Assembly (NCBI GenBank): GCA_017936385.1
Contig: JAGBFQ010000019.1
Location: 1-64,000 of the forward strand
DNA length: 64,000 bases
DNA from: Rikenellaceae bacterium
GTDB taxonomy: Bacteria > Bacteroidota > Bacteroidia > Bacteroidales > Rikenellaceae
Direction: 5' to 3'
Below the pieces are notes generated by a model, which saw nothing but the letters and a program-made list of their open reading frames with translations, was not told the origin of the DNA and made no database searches. Positions 18,213-26,148 of the stretch are shown here, piece by piece (within the stretch, counting starts at the first letter, position 1; every line of letters starts with the position of its first letter). The translations under genes were made by a program, and so were the position numbers.

Positions 18213-18923
18213 CTAAGCTCGGCCGAGAATGAAAATTGCCGGACGTTTGTTGATGTCGGGCATCGGGCGACCTCTCCACACCTTGATGGGTGCACTTGCC
18301 ACATACTCCTCGGGACCTGTCAGGTCCATTGCCACGGTAAGGATGGTTTCGGGCGAAAGTGTGCGCAACATATCCTCCATAAGTTTGATATTACGATAAG
18401 GTGCCTCGATGAAGATTTGAGCCTGCCCTTCGGTTTGCGCACGTTTTTCGAAACGTCGCAGGGCTTGTCCACGCTGTTCGGGTTTGACGGGCAGGTAGCC
18501 ATTGAAAGCGAAACTTTGGCCGTTCTGTCCCGACGCCATAAGTGCCATAAGTATTGACGACGGACCCACCAAAGGCACCACCTTCACTCCATAACGATGA
18601 GCCGCAGCTACGATTGCCGCTCCCGGGTCGGCGACACCTGGCAATCCAGCCTCCGAGATAACACCGCAATCACGACCCTCCAACACAGGACGCAACAAAC
18701 CTTCGACCTCCCTCGGGTCGGTATGTTCGTTAAGTTCGGCAAATGTCAGCGAGTCAATAGGCCGTCCAACACCCGCACGCGACAGAAAGCGTCTTGCCGT
18801 ACGCACATTTTCGACCACATAGTAGTCCACCGATTGTAACACTCGGCCATTTGCCGCAGGCAACACATCATAGGGTTCGCCCTCGGCAATGGGGCACGGA
18901 ATCATATATAGGGTTCCACTCAT
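18213..18923 (-). CDS. Tetrapyrrole methylase-family SAM-dependent methyltransferase (RsmI-like)
   Basis: The 236-residue protein has the tetrapyrrole-methylase fold: LYMIPCPIAEG at the N-terminus, ISEAGLPGVADPG near 91-103 and VPLVGPSSILMALMASG. These resemble RsmI, which methylates C1402 of 16S rRNA, but it is shorter and its opening motif differs from the usual GTLYVVATPIGN, so it may be a paralog with another substrate. Its ATG overlaps the murF-alr stop by one base (TAATG), so the two are translationally coupled. Confidence 0.8.
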   Translation of the reverse strand: MSGTLYMIPCPIAEGEPYDVLPAANGRVLQSVDYYVVENVRTARRFLSRAGVGRPIDSLTFAELNEHTDPREVEGLLRPVLEGRDCGVISEAGLPGVADPGAAIVAAAHRYGVKVVPLVGPSSILMALMASGQNGQSFAFNGYLPVKPEQRGQALRRFEKRAQTEGQAQIFIEAPYRNIKLMEDMLRTLSPETILTVAMDLTGPEEYVASAPIKVWRGRPMPDINKRPAIFILGRA

Positions 18924-21313
18924 TACTCCTTGGTATAAATTCGTTTAACACGTCCCGACACGCTGGTCAGAATTTCATAGCTGATGGTATCCAACACACG
19001 CGCCATATCTTCGGCCGTGTTGCCCGGTACGGCCGAGAACACAGTCACCTCGCTACCCTCCGCAGCCTCTGGAATATCCGTAATATCAATCATACAGCTA
19101 TCCATGCACACGCGGCCTACGATAGGAGCCTTGCCCCCCTCGACCAACATACTCCAGCCGCCGCAACTTAGGTGACGGTCCAAGCCATCGGCATAACCAA
19201 TCGGAATGGTCGCAATAACCGAGTCGCGGTGCAAAACGCCCCGACGGCCATATCCCACGGTCTCGCCCGCCTTCAGGTGGGCAATTCGCACAATTCGTGT
19301 ACGCAACGACGCAATGGGACGCAAGCCCTCAACCTCATCGCCAAAGCCATAGAGGCCGATACCCAAGCGACACATATCGAATTGGGCGTATGGGAAACGA
19401 ATCATACCCGCCGTATTACAGATATGGCGAATAACACCTCCGCCCACAGCCTCCGAAATTCGGCTGCTCAAGCTGTCAAAGTACTCAATCTGTGCACGTG
19501 TAAAATCGTCCTGCGACGGGTCATCGGCAACACACAGATGCGAGAACACCGAACTTACGCGCACCACATCCGACATTTCGCGCAGCATAGCCACCAACTC
19601 ATCGAAATCCTCCGAACGGAAACCGAGTCGATGCATACCGCTGTCGATTTTGAGGTGAATCGGATATTCGGTTCTGCCGGCAACCTTGGCTACACGTGCA
19701 AAATCGCTGAGTGAACGGAAGTTATAAATTTCAGGCTCAAGATTGTGAGCAACCATCAATTCGAAACTGTCGGCATCTGCATTCAAAACCACAATCGGCA
19801 TTGTAATACCTCCTCGGCGCAACTCCACACCCTCGTCGGCAAAGGCCACCGCCAAGTAATCAACCCCCTGCTGTTGGAGAGTCTGTGCAATCTCACATCG
19901 GCCGTGTCCATAGCTTGCCGCCTTGACCATAGCCGTAAGGCGCACACCCGCACCCAAGTGCGAACGATAAATCTTGAGGTTACGAATCATCGAGTCAAGT
20001 TCCACCTCCAGAGTTGTGGTATGACTCTGACGTTGCAACGTATGGGTTATTCGGTTTTGGTCGCTATGGTCGGCCACACGCACCAGCACCGCACAACCTT
20101 CAACGTCATCAGCCGAGAGTCGGCGCAACATCTCGTCAGCCGTCAGGTAGACCTTCACCTCACACCCTGCACAACGCAACAACTCGGCATAGCGCACAAT
20201 GCGTTGTCCGACACACACCACAAGACGAATGTCGGCTTGACCAATCCTTTCGGCTATTCGTTCATAAACTTTTTGTTCGTCCTGCGGTTCAGCAACGGGA
20301 ATGTCCGACAGCACAATGACTCTCGGGCGGTCGGCCGACACACGGCGCAGGTAGTCCACCGCAGGTTCAAACGTATTGACATCACCACTGAACGTATCGC
20401 TTACAATCAGCGACGAGTATATTCCATCCTTGATTTCGAGTTTTGTCGACGAGGGTTGCTGACCCAGCGTGCGAAGTGTGGTTTCGGCCGCCACTCCCAG
20501 CACATCGTACAGTGCCACCACACTTGCAGCATTCTCTGTAGCCACTCGTCCGCCCTCCACTCGGCACACACCCTCATAACTCCGAGCATCAATCAATCGT
20601 GCGTCGATGGGGCACACCTCACGCAGAGCCTGCTCAACACCCTCCTCGGCCGAGTTATATATAATGGTACGACACTCCGTAAAGAGTTTCATCTTCTCGG
20701 CGAGTTTCTCGCTACGGCTACCGAAGTTCTCGTCATGCGCCGCACCCAACACCGTAAAAACACCAACATCGGGACGAATCACATCACGCAAGCGTTCCAT
20801 TTCGCCACGTTTGGAAATTCCCGCCTCAATCACCGCAACATCGGCATCGGCCGGCATCATCAATAGCGACAACGGCACGCCTATTTGAGAGTTATAGCTC
20901 TTAGGGCTACGATAGACCTTCATTCCCTCGGGAGCGGCTTCGGCCACCCACTCCTTGACTACGGTCTTACCCGCACTACCCGTCACAGCCACCACGCGAC
21001 CCGCGAAATGACTTCTATACTCAGCCGCCAAACTTTGCAACGCTTCGGTAGTACTTCGCGCAACCACAAAACCCGCATCAGGCAGTTCCACTCCCACGGG
21101 CAGTTGCTCAACCAAGAATGCTCGACACCCCTTGGCATAAGCCCCCTTCAGAAAGTTGTGTCCGTCGCGGCTCTCGGTACGTATGGCAGCAAACAACGTA
21201 GCCGCATCGATAGTAAAGCTACGGCTGTCAATCACCACCGAGTCGATAGTGACATTACAGCCCACATGCGTAGCCCCGCAAATTTGCGCTATGGAACTTA
21301 AATCGTATCTCAT
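18923..21313 (-). CDS. murF-alr: Bifunctional MurF ligase / alanine racemase
   Basis: The 796-residue fusion joins two peptidoglycan precursor enzymes. Residues 1 to about 415 are MurF-like (P-loop VTGSAGKT near 110-117), adding D-Ala-D-Ala to UDP-MurNAc-tripeptide. Residues from about 425 form a PLP-dependent alanine racemase, with Lys464 in MVKAASYGHG, GYADGLDRH and the Tyr-containing VGYGRRG. The fusion is common in Bacteroidetes. The ATG at 21313, just after the mutS2 stop, fits the MurF N-terminus; an upstream ATG would overlap mutS2. Confidence 0.94.
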   Translation of the reverse strand: MRYDLSSIAQICGATHVGCNVTIDSVVIDSRSFTIDAATLFAAIRTESRDGHNFLKGAYAKGCRAFLVEQLPVGVELPDAGFVVARSTTEALQSLAAEYRSHFAGRVVAVTGSAGKTVVKEWVAEAAPEGMKVYRSPKSYNSQIGVPLSLLMMPADADVAVIEAGISKRGEMERLRDVIRPDVGVFTVLGAAHDENFGSRSEKLAEKMKLFTECRTIIYNSAEEGVEQALREVCPIDARLIDARSYEGVCRVEGGRVATENAASVVALYDVLGVAAETTLRTLGQQPSSTKLEIKDGIYSSLIVSDTFSGDVNTFEPAVDYLRRVSADRPRVIVLSDIPVAEPQDEQKVYERIAERIGQADIRLVVCVGQRIVRYAELLRCAGCEVKVYLTADEMLRRLSADDVEGCAVLVRVADHSDQNRITHTLQRQSHTTTLEVELDSMIRNLKIYRSHLGAGVRLTAMVKAASYGHGRCEIAQTLQQQGVDYLAVAFADEGVELRRGGITMPIVVLNADADSFELMVAHNLEPEIYNFRSLSDFARVAKVAGRTEYPIHLKIDSGMHRLGFRSEDFDELVAMLREMSDVVRVSSVFSHLCVADDPSQDDFTRAQIEYFDSLSSRISEAVGGGVIRHICNTAGMIRFPYAQFDMCRLGIGLYGFGDEVEGLRPIASLRTRIVRIAHLKAGETVGYGRRGVLHRDSVIATIPIGYADGLDRHLSCGGWSMLVEGGKAPIVGRVCMDSCMIDITDIPEAAEGSEVTVFSAVPGNTAEDMARVLDTISYEILTSVSGRVKRIYTKE

Positions 21314-21323
21314 GGTCTGCTCT

Positions 21324-23828
21324 CTAATCAAAATGTACAACCGTTATACCAGCCCCTCCGCGGTCGGCATGTTCATCGGCAAAACTCGACACCGAAGGTA
21401 CCGTACGCAAGTAACGGCGAATCTCCTCCTTGAGTGCGCCACTACCCTTGCCGTGCAGAATCGAAATCGAATCAACGCCCACCATAATAGCGTCGTCCAC
21501 AAAATTTTGCACCGCATCCAGCGCCTCATCCACACGCATTCCGCGCAGGTCTATGTTATCTCTAAAGTTTAGTTTACGTGCCGACACATCCACGCTCACC
21601 ATCGTACGGGCGGTTTGGGGTCGTGTCTGCGCCTTGTATTCTGAATTCGAAATCACCGTCAGTTGAGCCTTTTCGACCGTCGAAAGAATCTGTCCGAAAG
21701 CCACCACAGCCCGTTTTCCCTTAATGCTCTGCACCTCTCCCACGACACTCTGACCTGCAAGCCTAACTTTGCTGCCAACCGTAACTTCGGCCACGAGAAC
21801 AGTCTTAGTTTCGTCGGTCGACTCTCCCCCACTCGTTTTACCTTGTGCGGCACGTTCGCGGCGGCGCTCCTGGCGACGTTTGACACGTTCCATCTCGGCA
21901 TCGAACTTGCGGTTGCGCTCAGCATCCTCGACCGAATTGCGCTCCATAGACTCCTTAAACTCGTCCAACTCTTTTCGCGCCAAACGGGTGAGTTCCTTCT
22001 CGGCCTGACTCTCGCGTATGACTTTGATTGTATTTTCGATTTGTTTGTTGGCGTCGGCCACGATTTTTTGGGCTTCGGCTTTAGCTGCGCGGATGATTTC
22101 GGCTCGCTCTGCCTTGATTTGGGCAAGGCGTTCGGCATAATCGGCCTCAATTTGCTCGACACGACGGTCGGTGATGCGGATTCTGTCGCGTTTTTGTTCC
22201 CAATAACGGCGGTCACGAGCGATTTCCCGAAGTTGGCGTTCGAGGTCTATACGGTCGCTACCGGCCTTGTCGCTGGCCGTCTTGATAATACTTTCGGGCA
22301 GACCGATACGTCGCGCTATCTCCACAGCAAACGAGCTACCCGGAGTACCCATCTCCAAACGGAACAGAGGACGAATAGCTCCCACATCAAACATCATGGC
22401 TCCGTTCGAAATTCCTCGGGTGTTCGACGCATAGAATTTAATGTTCGAGTAGTGTGTGGTAATCACGCCGTAAGTTCCTCGCTCAACAAGTTGCTCAAGT
22501 ATAGCCTCGGCAATGGCACCACCAATCACAGGTTCGGTACCCGAGCCGAACTCGTCAATCAGAACCAACGAGCGGTCAGTTGCATTTTGCAACAGCGTTT
22601 TCATATTGAGCAGGTGCGACGAGTAGGTACTCAAGTCGTTATCAATGCTCTGCTGGTCACCTATATCGATAAACAGCGAATCAAAAACGGGCAATTCGGA
22701 GTTCTCCAACGCAGGTATCAAAAAGCCGCATTGGAACATATATTGAACAATACCGACACACTTCAGGCACACCGATTTACCGCCCGCATTGGGTCCCGAA
22801 ATAACGGCTATGCGGCGTTCTCCATCGAGCAGTATGTCAAGCGGAATAAGTTCACGTCCCTCGCGTTCAAGGTTACGTTGCAACAACGGGTGGCGTGCCT
22901 TGCGCAATTCCAAGCGTCCTTCGGTCGAAATGATGGGTTTGACGCAATTCATCTCGACAGCCCAACGTGCCTTGGCACGAATCATATCCATGGTGGTAAG
23001 GTAGTCACCCGAACGTTCGATTTGGTCCACCTCGCCACGAATCCACTCCGTAAAAGCGGTCAGAATACGCACCACCTCATGGCGTTCGGCATACTCCAAT
23101 TCGCGCAGTTCGTTATTGATTTCGACAACCTCCATCGGTTCGACGTAGTAGGTACGTCCCGTGGCCGATTGTCCTTGAATGAGTCCGTTGATTTTGCGTT
23201 TATTATTACTCAACACGGGAATCACGGCGCGTCCGTCGCGGATTGACACCGTAGCATCCGATTCGACAATTCCCGCTCCTTGCGCTTCGGCCAAAATGGC
23301 ACGCAGGCGTTTACCCGCCTCACCCTGGCGACTGCGAATCTGTCGACGAATCGCATACAACTCAGCCGAGGCGTTATCCTTCACCTCTCCAAAACGGTCG
23401 ATGATGGTATCTATGTGTCCCGTGATATGTGGGAATGTTGCAACGTCGGCTGCTGTGGCACGCAACACAGGAAAGCGTCCCTCCTCCTTCGAGGCAAAGA
23501 ACTCCACCACCTCGGCCACAGTATCAAGTGCTGTACGCAGAGCTACAATCTCGTCCGTTTCGAGAAAAGCACCCACCACGCGCGTTTTGGCCACGATAGG
23601 CGAAATATCCACAAACTCACCACTCGGGAAACCACCCTCACTACCAAGCACCTCGCGCAACTCATCCACTCGGCACAAACGGTCAATAAGTTCCTCTGTG
23701 TGGTAGCAATCGAGCAGTTGCTCGGCATGCAATTTACGCACAGCCGCCGCCGAGGAACACAACGCCTCGATTTCGGCACGCACGCGGTCGAAACCAATTT
23801 TCTGTTCGAAGTTGGCCGGACTAATCAT
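21324..23828 (-). CDS. mutS2: Endonuclease MutS2
   Basis: The 834-residue protein has a MutS-type clamp/lever region, an ATPase domain with Walker A GPNAGGKS near 343-350 and Walker B LIDEFGSGTEP, a long coiled coil (about 510-660), a KOW-like segment, and a C-terminal Smr nuclease domain (DLRGMRV...LHGKGSG). MutS2 lacks a mismatch-reading domain; it suppresses recombination and, in some bacteria, rescues collided ribosomes. 57 bp separate it from the MCE gene upstream. Confidence 0.95.
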   Translation of the reverse strand: MISPANFEQKIGFDRVRAEIEALCSSAAAVRKLHAEQLLDCYHTEELIDRLCRVDELREVLGSEGGFPSGEFVDISPIVAKTRVVGAFLETDEIVALRTALDTVAEVVEFFASKEEGRFPVLRATAADVATFPHITGHIDTIIDRFGEVKDNASAELYAIRRQIRSRQGEAGKRLRAILAEAQGAGIVESDATVSIRDGRAVIPVLSNNKRKINGLIQGQSATGRTYYVEPMEVVEINNELRELEYAERHEVVRILTAFTEWIRGEVDQIERSGDYLTTMDMIRAKARWAVEMNCVKPIISTEGRLELRKARHPLLQRNLEREGRELIPLDILLDGERRIAVISGPNAGGKSVCLKCVGIVQYMFQCGFLIPALENSELPVFDSLFIDIGDQQSIDNDLSTYSSHLLNMKTLLQNATDRSLVLIDEFGSGTEPVIGGAIAEAILEQLVERGTYGVITTHYSNIKFYASNTRGISNGAMMFDVGAIRPLFRLEMGTPGSSFAVEIARRIGLPESIIKTASDKAGSDRIDLERQLREIARDRRYWEQKRDRIRITDRRVEQIEADYAERLAQIKAERAEIIRAAKAEAQKIVADANKQIENTIKVIRESQAEKELTRLARKELDEFKESMERNSVEDAERNRKFDAEMERVKRRQERRRERAAQGKTSGGESTDETKTVLVAEVTVGSKVRLAGQSVVGEVQSIKGKRAVVAFGQILSTVEKAQLTVISNSEYKAQTRPQTARTMVSVDVSARKLNFRDNIDLRGMRVDEALDAVQNFVDDAIMVGVDSISILHGKGSGALKEEIRRYLRTVPSVSSFADEHADRGGAGITVVHFD

Positions 23829-23885
23829 TTCTCACAAAAGTCGGGGTTATACAAGCTATGCGCTCAAGGCGCTTCTTTTATTTTC

Positions 23886-24821
23886 TTACTTATTTTTGTC
23901 CTTACCGCCGAACACCGTAACGTTGATATACTTCTTGGGGTTCTCCTTAAGGTCGGCCAACAACACCGAAAGGTTATCTACGGCCGACACCAGCGAGTTA
24001 TACAATTCGGGGTTGTTGATAGCCTTGCTTACGGTACCATCGCCACCGTTGACACTCGCCAAAGTTGCACTCAGTTCATTCAGCGTAACAGCCAGATTAT
24101 CCACCACACCACGAAGGTCGGCCTCTTGCAACGAATCGGTGATACCCTCAACGTCGGCAATGATTCCGTCAATCTTATCGGAGTTACGCTCCAGATTGGC
24201 AGCCAGCGAGTTCAAGCCATCCACGATACCGCGAATTTCGGTACTCTTGTCGGCCAGCAGGCGATTTACGTTGGCTGTAATATCGTCCACGTTCGACACT
24301 GCACCTTTGATGGCAGCACTATTATCGGCAATCACTCCATTCACTCCATCCAGCGTGGTATTAACCTTATCAAGTGTGGTTTGGAGTCCGCCCGCCAAGT
24401 CACCCACTTGCGAGGTCAGTCCACCCAACATATCGGGCTCAACAGCTGCCGTAATCGTAGCCTCGTCCTCGAACATCTCGCTCGAAGTACCCAAGTCCAA
24501 GCAGATACCTTTACCACCCATCAAGCTGGTGCTATACATACGTGCACGGCTGTCAACGGGAATCGGATATGCCTTCTTGACCTGCATTGTAACACGCACG
24601 CCCTCGCTCTCGGAGTCAAGTTCGATGCCTGTGACAACGCCCACCTCCATACCTTTAATATCTACGGGCGACGAAACCTGCAGTCCGCCCACATTCTCAT
24701 AGACCACATAGTAGTCGTTGGTGTTGCTGAAAACATTTTTCCCCTTAAAGAAGTTGAACATTGCATAAAGTGCAAACATCATAATCAGGGCAAACAAGCC
24801 CACTTTTACCTCTCTTTTCAT
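23886..24821 (-). CDS. MCE (MlaD-like) lipid transport protein
   Basis: The 311-residue protein has one N-terminal membrane helix (about 7-25) and one MCE domain (about 38-115, with VGGLQVSSPVDIKGMEVGVV). A long amphipathic helical C-terminus with spaced Leu/Ile follows. MCE proteins form periplasmic rings or tubes that carry phospholipids between membranes. No ABC permease or ATPase partner is adjacent. It lies 21 bp after the amidase gene in the same direction. Confidence 0.85.
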   Translation of the reverse strand: MKREVKVGLFALIMMFALYAMFNFFKGKNVFSNTNDYYVVYENVGGLQVSSPVDIKGMEVGVVTGIELDSESEGVRVTMQVKKAYPIPVDSRARMYSTSLMGGKGICLDLGTSSEMFEDEATITAAVEPDMLGGLTSQVGDLAGGLQTTLDKVNTTLDGVNGVIADNSAAIKGAVSNVDDITANVNRLLADKSTEIRGIVDGLNSLAANLERNSDKIDGIIADVEGITDSLQEADLRGVVDNLAVTLNELSATLASVNGGDGTVSKAINNPELYNSLVSAVDNLSVLLADLKENPKKYINVTVFGGKDKNK

Positions 24822-24842
24822 CTCTGTTTTTATCGGTTTATT

Positions 24843-25991
24843 TTACTTTTTAGCGCTATTATTTTCGGTGATTCGTCGACCAGCCTCAGCCAGCGAAATC
24901 TGCTCATCACCATCAAATGCCACGATGAAGGCATCCTTGAATCTTTCCTTAACCTCGGTCAGCACACGACGAGCCTCGGCTACCGTCACATACCCTCCGA
25001 GCAAATACTTATACCAACCTCCCGCCTTACGTTCCACCACGCGGTCGCCGTATGGAGCCAACCTCTCGGCCACATTCTTAATGCTTGAGCGCGATGTTAC
25101 CAACTGAACGTAGAAACGCACACCGTTATTGCTCTTCACGGCAGGTTCTACCACCTCCACAGAGGCTGGCTTCGCGGTTGCAATTTGACTCACTCCAGCC
25201 GACTTATCAATCTTCTCCTTATACAAACAAATCGCCTCATAGAGCGAACGAGCATAAGTTTGAATACTCGACTCCTTAATCATATATTCACGGTCGGAGG
25301 GGTTTGAAATAAAACCTATCTCGGTCAGAATACTCGGCATAGCCGTCTTCCACAGCACCAGAAATCCCGCTTGATAGGTTCCTCTGTTGCGCATTCCCGG
25401 GATATTGGCCGCATAGCGTTGCTGAACCAACTCGGCCAACTCCATGCTCTTGTCGAGATAGACGTTCTGCATGAGCGAGAAGATGATATAGCTCTCGGGC
25501 GACGACGGGTCAAAGCCCTCGTAACGCGATTGGTAATCCTCCTCGTAGGTAATCACCGAGTTCTCGCGCATCACCTCTTGAAGATTCTGTTTATTTTTGT
25601 CGACACCGAGCACGTAGGTCGAGTGGCCATTGGCCGACGATTTCTCGCTGGCATTGACGTGTATCGACACAAAAAGGTCGGCCGAGGCACGATTGGCAAT
25701 ATTACCGCGTTCATAAAGGTTAACCTTGACATCGGTGCGTCGAGTCTGAATAACCTTCACCTCGGGCAACCCCTCGCGGAGCATTCGTTCCAGCTCCAAG
25801 GCAATCTTGAAGTTTATATCCTTCTCATAGATTTTGCCACTCACCGCTCCCGGGTCGACACCGCCGTGACCCGCGTCGATGACTATCGTACGCAAGGCCG
25901 AAGTGCTTTGGGCGCGGCACACGCCACCGCACAACAAAACCGCAAAAAAGAGCGTTACGGGTATGAATCGTAAATTTAGTTTAATATTCAT
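24843..25991 (-). CDS. N-acetylmuramoyl-L-alanine amidase with C-terminal SPOR domain
   Basis: The 382-residue exported enzyme has a signal peptide (about 1-28), an Amidase_3 domain with zinc ligands in DAGHGG, the Glu of EKDINFK and FVSIHVNAS, and a SPOR domain in the last 80 residues that should bind septal denuded glycan. It cuts the amide link between stem peptide and MurNAc during cell separation. I take the ATG at 25991 for its clean signal peptide; the ATG at 26024 would add 11 residues. First gene of the run to 18213. Confidence 0.9.
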   Translation of the reverse strand: MNIKLNLRFIPVTLFFAVLLCGGVCRAQSTSALRTIVIDAGHGGVDPGAVSGKIYEKDINFKIALELERMLREGLPEVKVIQTRRTDVKVNLYERGNIANRASADLFVSIHVNASEKSSANGHSTYVLGVDKNKQNLQEVMRENSVITYEEDYQSRYEGFDPSSPESYIIFSLMQNVYLDKSMELAELVQQRYAANIPGMRNRGTYQAGFLVLWKTAMPSILTEIGFISNPSDREYMIKESSIQTYARSLYEAICLYKEKIDKSAGVSQIATAKPASVEVVEPAVKSNNGVRFYVQLVTSRSSIKNVAERLAPYGDRVVERKAGGWYKYLLGGYVTVAEARRVLTEVKERFKDAFIVAFDGDEQISLAEAGRRITENNSAKK

Positions 25992-26038
25992 TGTCGAGAA
26001 ATTGCGGTTGTCCGCTTTTTTCATTAAATTTGTCGGTT

Positions 26039-26061
26039 GAAAAAAGCCCGAGCGACCTCGG
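26039..26061 (-). terminator. Terminator-like hairpin in the amidase leader
   Basis: On minus, CCGAG-GTCG-CTCGG is followed by GC and T6. It lies about 60 nt downstream of the -7 box at 26123-26130 and about 50 nt upstream of the amidase start, so it could attenuate the operon. Confidence 0.4.
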
Positions 26062-26122
26062 AATGGTGCGAAAAACGCGCTGTTCGAACGGCAGTGGCGG
26101 GCTGTTTTGCCGACTTTGTCGG

Positions 26123-26130
26123 CAAAGTTA
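26123..26130 (-). promoter_or_regulatory. -7 box of the amidase operon
   Basis: The minus strand reads TAACTTTG. It would give a leader of about 125 nt. The box lies inside any lptD frame longer than the TTG start chosen at 26149. Confidence 0.45.
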
Positions 26131-26148
26131 AGGAAAATTACGGAAATT

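Noticed and set aside
18213..18923. Cobalamin or siroheme biosynthesis methylase
   Set aside because: The fold is shared, but the sequence is nearer to RsmI-type rRNA methylases and no tetrapyrrole genes are nearby.
23280..25088. Long plus-strand frame spanning mutS2 and the MCE gene
   Set aside because: It covers two real minus-strand genes and the gap between them, with no domain or start signal.
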